Shown: positions 51,059-62,500 of the stretch, piece after piece | Layout: each line of letters begins with the position of its first letter | Numbering within the stretch: the stretch's first letter is position 1 | The notes under the pieces: generated by a model | The model's database searches: none | The model's input: the letters and a program-made list of their open reading frames with translations, nothing else | What the model was told of the DNA's origin: nothing | Made by a program: the position numbers and the translations under genes | Assembly (NCBI GenBank): GCA_028714875.1 | Contig: JAQTLN010000012.1 | Location: 1-64,000 of the forward strand | Direction of reading: 5' to 3' | Source: Gallionellaceae bacterium | GTDB taxonomy: Bacteria; Pseudomonadota; Gammaproteobacteria; Burkholderiales; Thiobacillaceae | Length of the DNA: 64,000 nucleotides

Positions 51059-52912
51059 TCATGGCATCCATCGCCACAAAGTCAGGCGCAGCCAGTCTCC
51101 CAGGCGGTGGGTCCAGATCCACAAAAGGCTCTGTTCACCGGCCTCCACCTTGCCCACGCCTTCCATGTTGGGGCGCATCTTGGGCAGGGTGGCGCCCTTT
51201 TTCAGGGTGAGCCCGGCTTCGACCCGGAAATAGTTGCGCCCGTCCTCGGCGGTGGCGACCGGCGTCACCTTCTTCACGCGGAACGGGAAGGCCTGGCCGG
51301 GCAGACTGGTGAGCATGAGTTCCCCCGGCTGGCCCGCGCGCACATCGGCGATGTCGCGCTCGTCCACCTTGAGGATCACCCGCCAGGCTTCCAGCGGCGC
51401 CAGTTCGAACAACACCTTGCCCTGCTCCACCGGCGAGCCGAGTTGTTGCGACAGGTCGCCGCGCACCACCACACCATCGAAGGGCGCGACCACCCGTACC
51501 CGCGCCAGTTTCTCCTCCGCCAGGTTGAGCTGAGCGCGCGCCTGGTTGGCCTGGGCGGAAGCCAGGCGGAAATCCACCCGCTCGCCCTTGGACATCGCTT
51601 CCTGTTCCTTGCGCAGGGACACTTGCAACTCCGCCTCCCAGCGCACTTTCTCCAGGCGCAAATCCCTGTCCTCCAGTGTCGCCAGCACCTCGCCGGCATG
51701 CACCACGTCGCCCGCCCGCTTCGGCGCGCTCTGGATGTAGCCCTGGAACGGCGCCACCGCGACTCGTTGCGTGGCGCCCTCCACCACCGCCTGCGAGGCC
51801 ACCCGGTAATCGGTCTGATACAGCGCCAGGACCGCGAGAAGCAGCGCGATGGCGATGGCCAGCAGCTTGTAGCCGGGGCGCGAGGTATCGGTGAGCTTGC
51901 GCAAGCCATGGCTCCAGGCGCGGCGCGTATGGCTGAACAGCGACTCCTCGACGTTCAGCTTCAGCGCCATGATCGGGCCGAGGGTCAGGGTCAGGGCGTC
52001 GAGTACGTCCAGTTCCTCGTCCGAGAACGGCTCGTCCCGCTCCAGCAACCACACCCCCGCCACCCGGTTGCCGGCTTCCAGCGGCAGGGCGCACAGCGCG
52101 TGGCTGCCGCTGTCTTCCAGATAACGGCGACAGGCGGCGGTAATCAGGGTGGCGCCGCTTTCCGGCTCCGGCACGACGATGCGGGAACGCTGGTCGAACG
52201 CCTCGTTCATCGCCTGCGCGGCGAGATTGACCAGATTGGCCTTTTCCTCGAACCAGGCGGAATGCGACACCGTTTCCACCCGCACGGTCTTGCCCTTCTC
52301 CAGGCCGAACAGCACCTGGTGGCAGTTGAAACGCTGCGCCAGGCGGTTCACCACGGCCAGGCTGGACTTGCCGAAATCGGCCTCGGACAGCGCCGCCAGC
52401 GCCAGATCGAACAGGTAAGCGGAACGCTCCAGACGCGCGCCCTGTTCCAGCAGCGCGCGCCGGTTGAACAGATCGATCAGCCAGCCCACGCCCCAGTGCA
52501 GCAGACGGCGGGCATGGGTGAGCGCCAACTCGTCCGCCGCGTGCAGGTCCAGGATCACCACCCCGAACAACTCATCGCCGTTCACCAGCGGATAGGCGAA
52601 ACGGGTCTGGCCATCGGCGTCCCGCTGCACCACGCCCTGGCGCGTATTCAGCGACTCCTCGGCGACGCCGCGCAGATAGGAAAGGTCCGCCGCCTCCGGC
52701 CACAACGCGGCCGGCGCGAAACTGCCATTGCTGTCCTGCAACAGCAGCAGCCCGCTTTGCGTGCGCTGAACCATGCCGCACAGAATGGGCAGCCAGGCCT
52801 GGCAAAGCTGCTCGGCGTTGCGCGCCTGAGCCAATGCTTGCCAGTAATCACCGGGCGCCGTCGGCGCCGGGGTATCGGGGGGGGGTGTTACCGCGTCGTT
52901 TCGAGACAGCAT
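51059..52912 (-). CDS. GAF-domain/HlyD-type inner membrane protein
   Basis: From the ATG at 52912 this 617-residue protein has about 350 cytoplasmic residues with two GAF-like regions (residues about 45-150 and 190-330), one membrane helix (YKLLAIAIALLLAVLALY), then a periplasmic HlyD/biotinyl-lipoyl-like part: APFQGYIQSAPKRAGDVVHAGEVLATL, a coiled coil, and VVAPFDGVVVRGDLSQQLG (parts quoted). The frame is open to 53035, but the ATG at 52912 is the first plausible start. A run of nine Cs on the coding strand lies at codons 10-12. It is transcribed after the DUF3467 gene and before the M50 gene. Confidence 0.82.
   Translation of the reverse strand: MLSRNDAVTPPPDTPAPTAPGDYWQALAQARNAEQLCQAWLPILCGMVQRTQSGLLLLQDSNGSFAPAALWPEAADLSYLRGVAEESLNTRQGVVQRDADGQTRFAYPLVNGDELFGVVILDLHAADELALTHARRLLHWGVGWLIDLFNRRALLEQGARLERSAYLFDLALAALSEADFGKSSLAVVNRLAQRFNCHQVLFGLEKGKTVRVETVSHSAWFEEKANLVNLAAQAMNEAFDQRSRIVVPEPESGATLITAACRRYLEDSGSHALCALPLEAGNRVAGVWLLERDEPFSDEELDVLDALTLTLGPIMALKLNVEESLFSHTRRAWSHGLRKLTDTSRPGYKLLAIAIALLLAVLALYQTDYRVASQAVVEGATQRVAVAPFQGYIQSAPKRAGDVVHAGEVLATLEDRDLRLEKVRWEAELQVSLRKEQEAMSKGERVDFRLASAQANQARAQLNLAEEKLARVRVVAPFDGVVVRGDLSQQLGSPVEQGKVLFELAPLEAWRVILKVDERDIADVRAGQPGELMLTSLPGQAFPFRVKKVTPVATAEDGRNYFRVEAGLTLKKGATLPKMRPNMEGVGKVEAGEQSLLWIWTHRLGDWLRLTLWRWMP
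52877..52885. repeat. Nine-base G/C homopolymer at the 5' end of the GAF-HlyD gene
   Basis: Nine consecutive Gs on the plus strand are nine Cs on the coding strand and encode Pro-Pro-Pro at codons 10-12. Homopolymer runs of this length near a start codon can mediate slipped-strand phase variation. Confidence 0.7.
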
Positions 52913-53040
52913 GACGGTCGTCTGAATTCCGGGGAAGTTGGAGAGTAGCGCGCCGCTTGCCCCGAGGAAACGTGATGAAAAATCGGCAGCGGCGGGCACA
53001 TCTCGCAATTGCGCCGCGCCCAGAGGGGGCAACAACGGAA

Positions 53041-53062
53041 ACGGGCCGATTCCTCGGCCCGT
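53041..53062 (-). terminator. Possible attenuating hairpin after DUF3467 gene
   Basis: Nine-base arms ACGGGCCGA/TCGGCCCGT enclose a four-base loop, followed on the minus strand by a T-rich stretch. It lies between the DUF3467 gene and the GAF-HlyD gene and could give partial termination. Confidence 0.6.
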
Positions 53063-53092
53063 CCATCGTTGCTTGGGCGCGAGCCCGACGCC

Positions 53093-53383
53093 TTACTTCA
53101 GTTCGCCATAGCGGCTCTCATACTCGCCCATCAGCTTGTTCAACAGTTCCGCCAGGCGTTTCGCGGCGAACGGACTGAGCACGATGCGGTGCGCCAGTTC
53201 GATTTCCATCTCCGGCTGGCTGCGGTCCCAACTGTTGTTCAGCCCGAAATTCATCACCACTTCCTCGCGCGTCGAGTTGGCGTTGGCGAAATTGACGTAG
53301 CTGCTCTTCAGGTGCTCGACGTTCCACTTCACCTGGGGGTTCGCGGCTGTTTGCTCCGCGACTTTCTTTTCCGTTTCGGCCAT
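53093..53383 (-). CDS. DUF3467 domain protein
   Basis: This 96-residue acidic protein starts MAETEKKVAEQTAANPQVKW. It contains VNFANANSTREEVVMNFGLNN and RIVLSPFAAKRLAELLNKLMGEYESRYG (in part: RIVLSPFAAKRLAELL), the pattern of DUF3467. TAGGAG precedes the ATG. No signal peptide is seen, so it is cytoplasmic. It follows the giant gene by about 120 bases on the same strand. A role as chaperone or assembly factor for the locus is only a guess from position. Confidence 0.85.
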   Translation of the reverse strand: MAETEKKVAEQTAANPQVKWNVEHLKSSYVNFANANSTREEVVMNFGLNNSWDRSQPEMEIELAHRIVLSPFAAKRLAELLNKLMGEYESRYGELK

Positions 53384-53501
53384 CTGTGGCTCCTATCAGG
53401 TTCGCTTGCATCCCCCGGCGGTTGCCGGGGTACCTACTGTAACGCCGACGTCGCCACCAACCTCGTTCGTCTGATCAGCCCCACGTCGCCGGCGCTACAA
53501 G

Positions 53502-56500
53502 TTACACCCTGGCGCTCAACCGCGGCGCCACCTTGGGCTGGATGATCGGCTGTATCCGCAGCGCTTCCAGGTCGGGCTTCTTGTTCTTGCCGTCGGTGAG
53601 CCAGTCGCCCAGCCAGCTCTTGTCGCCGTTGCCCGTGAATTCGAAGCCGTCGTAGCGGCTGCCGAAGTCGATCACCGGCGTGGCGCCCAAGTCTTGCGGG
53701 GTGAGGGGCAAGTCCGGGGCGATCGGGAGGTTGACCCGGATCAGGCCGTCGGTGGAGTCGGCGCCGATTTGCGGGGCGGGGTTGAGGGTGAGGTGGCTGG
53801 CGTTGAGTTTGACTTCCTGCAAGTCGATCCTGACCGTGCCGCTGGCCTGGGCGGTGACCCGGAAGCGCAGGTCGGCGAGGCTGCCGAGACCGACATCCTT
53901 GGCGCCGTCATGGCTGAGGTCGAGGATGAGCAGGCCGGCTTCGCTGTGGGCGATGACAGTGCGGAAGTCGCCGGTGAGGCTGCCCGGGTTCCAGTCGAGG
54001 AGTTCGAGCTGGCCGGGGTTCCAGGCGATCCGGATCGTGACCGTTTCCAGCGGGATGCGGGTGAGGCCGGGTTCGAGTTCGGCGAGGAGGACGGGAACCG
54101 TGATTTCTCCGCCGGCGGTGGCTTCGAGGTTGTCCGGGAGTTTGACCAGCGGGTCGGCGCCGGCAAAGGTGATGCTGACGCCGCCGGGGAGGTCGGGGAT
54201 GCCGATCCAGTTGAGGGCGGCGTTGCCGCTGGCGAGGTAGGTGGCTTCGCGCAGGATCAGGGCGTAGTCGACGGTGCTGAGGTTGTGGCTGTTGTTGACG
54301 TCACCGATGAGGCTGGGGTCAATCAGGGGGTAGAGGTTGTAGCCCGTGTCGGCGCGGCTGAGGACGCGCAGCAGCCGCGTGGCGTCGACCGTGGTGTAGG
54401 TGCCATCGCCGTTGCCGTCGCCGACGTAGGCGGCGACGTGAAGACCGTCGTCGACGCGCGTGGCGAGAGCGCCGCCGCCGGCGTTGCTCAGGCTGACGTC
54501 GTAAAGGTGGAGCAGGTTCTTGCCGCCGTATTGGTTCTGCGCGTCAAGCGGGACGTCGCCTTCGAGGCGGAGCACTTCCTTGGCGCTGTTGCCAAGTGGG
54601 GCGGCACTGCTGAGGTTGACCTGGACGAGTCCGGCGACGCTGAGGTCGACGCTACCGGTGAGGCCGCTACCGAGGCTGGCGCCGGTGATTGTGAGAAGCG
54701 CCGAATCGTAGGCGAGGCTGAACTGGATGTGGCTGACGCCGGCGCCGTTGAGCAGGGTGATGGGGAGGCCGCCGAGGGTGCTGGCGATGCTCTGGCCGGC
54801 GCCGAGGGCGAGTTCGCCGATGCTGACGATGGCGCTGTTGCTGGGGGCGACGCTGAGAACGCGGGTGTAGTCGTCGCCGCCAGTGCCGTCGCCGTTGCCG
54901 TCGAGGAGCTGGCCGCCCGTGTCGCGCCAGCCGTCCGCGCGGCTGGAGAGCCGCAGGTTGTAATCGCCGGCGGCGAGGACGCCGTCGCTCTTGAGGTAGG
55001 TGGCGCCCAGGTGATCGGCGTCGAGGATGAGGTTGCCGCGCACAAGGTTGCCGCGCGCGTCGGTAAGGACGAGGTCGGCGGCGCCCATCGGGCTATTCGG
55101 GGCGTCGTCCACACCGCTGTAGAGGTTGAGCACGCTGGCGTCGATGGCGTGGTTGAAGCCGAGATGGAAGCCGCTGTCGGTCTGGGTGAAGGCGGTGACG
55201 CGGAAGCTGGCGGCCTGGATGTCAACTCCGAGACTGTTGGCGTTCCAGGTGCCGTCTTCGTCGGTCGCGCCCGCGCTGATGTTGTAGTGGCCGCTGACCG
55301 CATAAACGTGGCTGGCGCCGCCGGCATCGCCCGGATAGGTGCTGCTGGTGCCGTCGCCCCAGTGGATGAGCCAGCCACTGAGGGTGTCGCTACCCGGATC
55401 GCTGCTGGAGAGACCCAGCGTGTAGACCTGGCCTTCGCTGCCCGTCGCCGCGCCGGTGATAGCGAGGGTGGGCGGGACGTTGCTGACGCCGATGTCGAAG
55501 AAGACGTCGAAGAAGCTGTTCGGGGCATCGCTGACCCGCACGCCGACGTTGTGGCTGGCATAGCCGTCGAGGGCATGGAAGCTGTAGGCGCCGCTTACCG
55601 GGTCGATGACGCCGACGCTGCCGGGCAGCAGGCTGTAGCTGAGCGGGTCACCGTCTTCGTCGTGGCCGACCACGGTGAGACTCACCGTCTGGCCTTCGTC
55701 CACGTTCTGATTGGGCACCGTGTCGACGGTGGGGGCATGGTTGGCGGCGGGGCTGACGTTAACCGTCGGCCCGAGGGCCAGGTAAGTGCCGTCTTCGTCG
55801 CTCGCCTGCGCGGCGGTCTGGTAGTTGCCGGCCACGGCGTAGACGTGGCTGACGCTGCTGGCGTCACCGGCAACATCGCTAATGTGGCCGTCGCCCCAGT
55901 CGATGTGCCAGGCACTCAGGGTGTCCTGGCCGGGATCGCTGGCGCTGAGGTCAAGCGTGTAGGCCACGCCCACCTGGGCACTGGCGGCGCCCGTGACGGC
56001 GAGGGTGGGTGGGACGTTGCTGACGCCGATGTCGAAGAAGACGTCGAAGAAGCTGTCCGGGGCATCGCTGACCCGCACGCCGACGTTGTGGCTGGCATAG
56101 CCGTCGAGGGCATGGAAGCTGTAGGCGCCGCTCACCGGGTCGATGGCGCCGACACTGCCGGGAATCAGGCTGTAGCTCAGTGGGTCGCCGTCGACGTCAT
56201 GGCCGATTACGGTGAGATTGACGCTCTGACCTTCGTTGACGTTCTGATTGGGCACCGTGTCGACGGTGGGGGCGTGGTTGGCGGCGGGGCTGACGTTGAC
56301 CGTCGGCCCGAGGGCCAGGTAAGTGCCGTCTTCGTCGCTCGCCTGCGCGGCGGTCTGGTAGTTGCCGGCCACGGCGTAGACGTGGCTGACGCTGGTGGCG
56401 TCACCGGCAACATCGCTAATGTGGCCGTCGCCCCAGTCGATGTGCCAGGCACTCAGGGTGTCCTGGCCGGGATCGCTGGCGCTGAGGTCAAGCGTGTAGG

Positions 56501-59500
56501 CCACGCCCACCTGGGCACTGGCGGCGCCCGTGACGGCGAGGGTGGGTGGGACGTTGCTGACGCCGATGTCGAAGAAGACGTCGAAGAAGCTGTCCGGGGC
56601 ATCGCTGACCCGCACGCCGACGTTGTGGCTGGCATAGCCGTCGAGGGCATGGAAGCTGTAGGCGCCGCTCACCGGGTCGATGGCGCCGACACTGCCGGGA
56701 ATCAGGCTGTAGCTCAGTGGGTCGCCGTCGACGTCATGGCCGATTACGGTGAGATTGACGCTCTGACCTTCGTTGACGTTTTGGGCGGCAATCGGGTCGG
56801 CCGTGGGGGCATCGTTCACCGGGTTGATGGTGAGGTTGACCGTGGCGGGTGCGCTCAGGCTGACGCCGTCGCTCACGCGATAGGTGAAGCTGTCATGGCC
56901 GTCGAAGTTGGCGTGGGGCGTGTAGGTAAAGTTGCCATCGCCATTCAGGACGAGGGTGCCGTGGGCCACGTCGTCCACCAGGTGCGCGGTGTAGGCCGGG
57001 CCGTCCGGGTCGCTGTCGTTGCCGGAGACATTGCCACCTATGGGCTGGTCTTCGTCGCCGCTGAAGCTGTCGGCCAGGACGGTCGCGGTCTGGTTGGCGC
57101 CGAAGCCGCGCGCCACGCTGCCGCCGCTTTCCATGAACACATCGAAGAAGCTGGCGGTGGTGTAGCCCCAGCCGCCCGGATCGAAGACGCTGACGCGATG
57201 CGTGCCGGGGCCGACGCCGGTGAAACTGTAGGCGCCGTTGGCGGCGGTCTGGGTGTTGATTTCGCCGGCATCGAGCGCGCCGTTGCCGTTCGCGTCGAGG
57301 AACACGGTCCAGCCTTGCAGGCCGCTATCGGCGCCGTTCAGGGTGCCGTCGCCGTTGAAGTCGTCGAACACGCTGCCACCGATTTCGCCCAGCCGGAAGT
57401 TGCCGAAGTCCTTGCCGCTGACGTTGTCGCCAGCCGCCAGGGTGACGCGGTGGGTCGCCGGGCCGGCGATCAGGCCGGCATTCGGATCGCCCGCGCCGCT
57501 GCCCGCGCCGCCACCGCCGCCGCCCGTGCTCAAACCGAGGATGGCCTCGGCCAGGGACAGCATGTCGATGGTGTGGAAGTTCAGGCCGCTGTTGGCGACG
57601 TTGTCGTTCTCGTCGTCACCGTCGTAAATACTGCCGCCGGTGCTGGCCAGCAGGCCGGCGAATTCGGCGGTGGTGAGGTTGCGGCCGAGGTTGGCCTGTG
57701 CCACGTCCTGCGCCAGGGTGGCGATGCCCGCGAGGTAAGCGGAGGCCTGGCTGGTGCCGTACATGGTGACGGTGCCACCGCTGGCGTTGGCGCCGAGCAG
57801 GCGGGTGCCGGGGGCGAACACGTCGAGTTGCGTGTCGTCGCGTTGCGAGAAGGCGGCGATGCGGTTGGCGCCAGTGCTGTAGTCGATGGCGCCGCTGCCG
57901 TAGTGGTATTCGCCGCCGAAGTCGCCGCTCCAGACCGCGCCCACCGCCAGCACGGCCGGGTCGGCGGCCGGGTAGGCCACGCCGAGCTGGCCGTTGTACT
58001 GGTAATAGCTGTTGCCGGCGGCGGCGGTGATGATGACGCCGCTGCTGGACAGCGCCGCCAGTTCGTCGCCGATGCCGTACATCGAGGCGGCATCCGCCCA
58101 GTTCTGGCCATCGCCCAACGACAGGTTGATGACGCCGATGTTGTAAGTGGCGATGTTGGCCAGCGTCCATTGCAGGGCTTGTTCCAGGTAGCCGAAGTTG
58201 CCCGTGCCGCTGTTGCTGAACACCTTGAGGGCGATCAGGTTGGCGTCCGGCGCCACGCCGCCGGCCATCGCGTCGGAAGAGGCGATGAGGCTGGAGACGT
58301 TGGAGCCGTGGCCGTTGACATCGGAGGCGTCGGCATCGTTATCGGCGAAGTCCCATTGATAGACGATGCGGTCGGCGATGCCGTTGAGGTCGGCATCCGG
58401 CCCGAAGAAGCTGTGGTTGAGGTCAATACCGGTGTCGATCACCACTGTGGTGATGCCGCCGCCGGCCAGGCTGGCGAAGCGGGCATCGGCGCGGTAGCCG
58501 TTGAGGTTGGTCAGGCTGGCCGCCAGGGTGTTGCCGAGGACTTGATCCGCGCTGATGTCGCTCAGCATCAGTTCCGCCGGAAGTTCGAGCAGGGCCGAGG
58601 AGCCGGTGAGCGTCAGGCTGGTGCTTCCCGGGATGGGGGCGGGCCAGGTCTGCACCCAGCCGGCCTGCATGACTTCGGCGACGGTGTAGGCGCCGGGCAG
58701 CAGGTTGTCGAAGCGGTAGAGGCCGTTGATGTCGGTGGTGGTTCTGAGTTCGCCGCTTTCCAGCACGCCGTTATCGTTGCTGTCGAGGTAGATGGTCCAG
58801 CCGGACAGCACCCGGTCGATACCGTCATCCCAGCGGCTGTTGCCGTTGACGTCCTCGAACTTGCGGCCGCTGATACTGGCGGCCTGTACGTTGCCGAAGT
58901 CGTTTGAACCGGAATCCTCACCGGAATACGGCGTCACCGAATAGCTGCCGCCGGCGGGCGTGGTTTGCAGCCAGCCGGATTGCGGGGTTTCGGTCACGAC
59001 ATAGCTGCCGGGGCCGAGGTCGGTGAAGGTGTAGTAGCCGTAGAGATTGGTGCTCTGGGTGGCGTCTATGGTGCCGTCGCCACCCAGGTCAAGGTTGATG
59101 GTCCAGCCGGCCAGTCCGTCTTCGCCCGCATCCTGCACGCCGTTGCCGTTGAGGTCGTTGAACTTGATGCCGCCGATCTGGGCGAGAGCGAAGTTGCCGA
59201 AGTTGGCGCTGGCGGTGGCGCCGCCCACCAGCGTGATCGAGCGGCTGCCAGACGGCGGATTGGTGGCGACCCAGCCGGTCTGCATGACTTCGGCCACGGT
59301 GTAGGTGCCGGCCGCGAGGTCGGTAAAGCTGTAATTGCCGTTGCTGTCTGTGGTGGTGCTGACATCACCGTCGTTCAGCGTGCCGCTGCCATCCATATCC
59401 AGGTAAATGGTCCAGCCGGAAAGGCCGGCTTCGCCCGCGTCCTTCACGCCGTCGCCGTCCATGTCCTCGTACTTGGTGCCGGACAGGGTGCCGACGCCGC

Positions 59501-62500
59501 CCGCCACGGTGGTGAACGCATCGGCGCTCGCCGGAGCGGCTTCCTCATTGCCCGCGTTGTCGCGCGCGGTGCTGTAGAAGGCGTAACTGTGGCCGGATGT
59601 GCCGGTGTAGATCGCTTCTGTCAACGGGGTGTTGAGTTGCCAGATGCTATAGCTGCCGCCATCCACCGAGACGTAGAGGGTGTAGTCGCGGATAGCGGAA
59701 CCGCCGCTGTCGTCCGTGCCGCTCCAGGTCACCAGGAATTCGGCGCTGGCGCCGGACGTCGGGGCGATGCTGGCGGGCAGCGGGTCAACCTGGCTGCTCG
59801 GGCCGACGGCATCGAGCGTGGCGGCGATACTCGGGGTCTCGATCGGCCCCTGGGTGTCGAACACGATGCTCGCCTGGGCATCCACCACGGCGCCCGTGGC
59901 GGTGCCGGATTTCGGCCGCACGGTGTAGGAGACGAAGCCCTCGCCGCGATGGGTGCCTTCACTCCCCGGCACCACCTGGTGGTTCGCGTCGTAGACGGTG
60001 TCGTTCACCGGCAGGAAGCCGATGCTGGCGTCGGCCGGCATTTCGCCGGTGGCCGGGTCGATGGTGGTCAGCGTCCAGGTAACCGTGCTGTTGGGCACGT
60101 CCACGGTGGCCGCGACATCGACGTAATAGCCGCTGGTCGCGGTGAAATCGAGACGAGTGGTATAGAAGGCGCGGTTGGCGTCCAGTTCCTGACGCACCTC
60201 GCCCCAGCCAAAGTCATCGACACGGAAGGTGCGCGGGTCGAGGTCGGCATCCAGCACCTGGGTGATCACCACCTGTTGCGCCGGCGCGGTGGCGTCCGCC
60301 GCATTCTCGAAGCGGATGGTGTAGGACTGGGTTTCCGTGGCGGTGATCCAGTTTTCCTCGCCGAAGCCATTCGGCCCGAGGATGTCGTTGGGGTCGCGCG
60401 GGCGCACGGCGCAGGGTGCGTAGATGATGGTGCGTTCGAGGCATTTTTCGGGGTCGTACTGCACGTCGCTGCCTCCGCCGGGGCGGCAGTTGGGCGCGTT
60501 TTCCGTGACTTTCTTGATGTCCTCGGGTTTGCACTTGAAGCATTCGTCGGGCGGCGGGCCGAACAGGATGCCGGCCAGGGTTTCGCCTTGCAGCGGCACT
60601 TCACTACCGGCCAGGCTGAAGCCGCTGCTGGTGCCGATATTGGTCACGCCCAGCGAGGCGGACAGCAGCACCGGCGAGAAGGCGCCGGCACTCGACCAGG
60701 CACCGCCGCTGTAGCTGGCGCTACGCAGGCTGGTGGCGCTGGAGTCGCCGGCGGCGCTGACATCCTCGGTCCAGAAGGCGGTGAGGGTGGAACCGACCCG
60801 GCCGAGTTCGAGCTGGCCAAGATGAGCGTTCTCGGCGATGGCCGCCGGCACGCTCCAGGCGCTACCGTTCCAGGTGGCGCTGAGCAGGTGCTGCATGCCG
60901 TTGCTGTCGCTGGCGATCCAGCCCAGCACCACATTGCCGGCGGCGTCGCGGGTCAGGGTCAGGCTGCTGTCGCGGCCGGCGGTGGCGGCCAATTGGGTGG
61001 GCGCCGACCAGGTTGCGCCATTGAACAAGGAATACATGAGCTGGTTGGCGTTGCGCGCGGCCTGGATGGCGTCCAGATCGGAGTCGTGGGTCAACGCGCC
61101 GCTGTCGGCGTGAGTCCAGATCACCATGCGCTTGCCGGCGGCATCGGTGACGGTGTTGACGCCGTTGTTGAAGCCGAGGCTGCCGGCGATCTCGACCGGC
61201 GCGCTCCAGGCGGCGCCATCGTAATTCGACACCTGTAGCGTGGTGCCGATGTCACCCGTGTTGTGCGACCAGGCGGCATAGCTGCCGCCGGAGTCGCTGG
61301 CGAGGGCCGGCGATCCGTCGTCGGCCAGATCCGTGGCGACGTTGGCCAGCAGGCTGTGGCTGACACCATCGTTGTAGTTCGCGGCGCTGCCGACCAGCAG
61401 GCTCGGGTTCCAGGAGAGGAGATAGAGCGGCGTGCCGAGGCCGCCGTCACCGAGAAGGATGAGATCGGATTTCTCATAACCGAGGAACCACGGGTCGGGG
61501 CTTAAATCCCAGCCGTCCAGGGTCAGGGTGATGCCGATCTCGCCACCCAGCTTGGTCAGCTCGACCGACGGGTAGACATCCACTTCGGCGACGATGCCGC
61601 CTTCCACTTCCAGTTTCCAATCGTCGTCATCCTTGACCTGGATGCCGGCGTAGGCTTTGACGCTGGTGTTCATCGCCGCCTCGGCGATGACGTTCGGCCA
61701 CACCCATTCCGGGAAGGGTTCGGCGATGGTCCAGCGCAGGCCGGAGAAGTCGATGCCGATGGAACCCTTGATACCGTTGCTGGCTTCGACCACGCCGGTG
61801 GAATTGATCAGCGTGGTGGCCCATTCGATGAAGGTGGCGGCGGCCTTGGTGGCCGGCGTCGGGATGGCGCCGAGCATCTTGAGCAGACCGTTCTTCCAGT
61901 CCAGCTCGCCGCTGATGCCGATGCCAGCGGTGGCCTGATGGAAGTCCCAATCATGCGCGACCAGATCGACGCCCCATTCGGCTTCCAGATTGCCGTGGCC
62001 TTCGAGGGTGATGCCGAGGTTGTCGCTTTCCAGGGTCAGTTCGGCCTGACCGCCGACGCTGACGCTGGCTTCGCAACCGGACTGCGTGGCTTCGCCGGTG
62101 AGGCCGATGGAAGCTCCGATCTCCATGCCCAGCGCATTCCAGGGGCCGTATTCCTTGTCGTAGCTGTAGGCCACGGTGTACTGCGGCGCCAACGCCACGG
62201 GCGCGGCGGTCCAGACGACGCCGCCGGTCGCCACGTCGATCAGGTAGTAATAGAGGTCGGAATCATCCTGGGTCGTCACGTCTTCTTTCTTGTCGACGAT
62301 GAGCACCTGGCCGCTGCCCATGACCACGACTTCGAGGCCGCGATCGGAGACCAGATCGGTTGTCAGGCGGATTGGTTCTGACCATTGGTAACCGCCGGCG
62401 CCATCCGGACGCGCGACGGCGTAGAAGATTTCGCTGTCGTTGCCGCCCAGGGTGGGGTTGCCGCCGTTCTGTTGCCAGACGGCGATGAGGCCGGGGTCGC

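Noticed and set aside
55220-56786. CRISPR-like periodic repeat
   Set aside because: The period is 537 bases, has no unique spacers and is in frame within a coding sequence.
53694-58907. Plus-strand open frame of 1737 codons
   Set aside because: It is the exact antisense of the giant gene. Its translation is low-complexity Val/Gly/Ala/Asp sequence without domains, a result of GC-rich repeat-type codons on the other strand.
58965-61238. Plus-strand open frame of 757 codons
   Set aside because: It is antisense to the giant gene and has the same shadow composition as the one at 53694.
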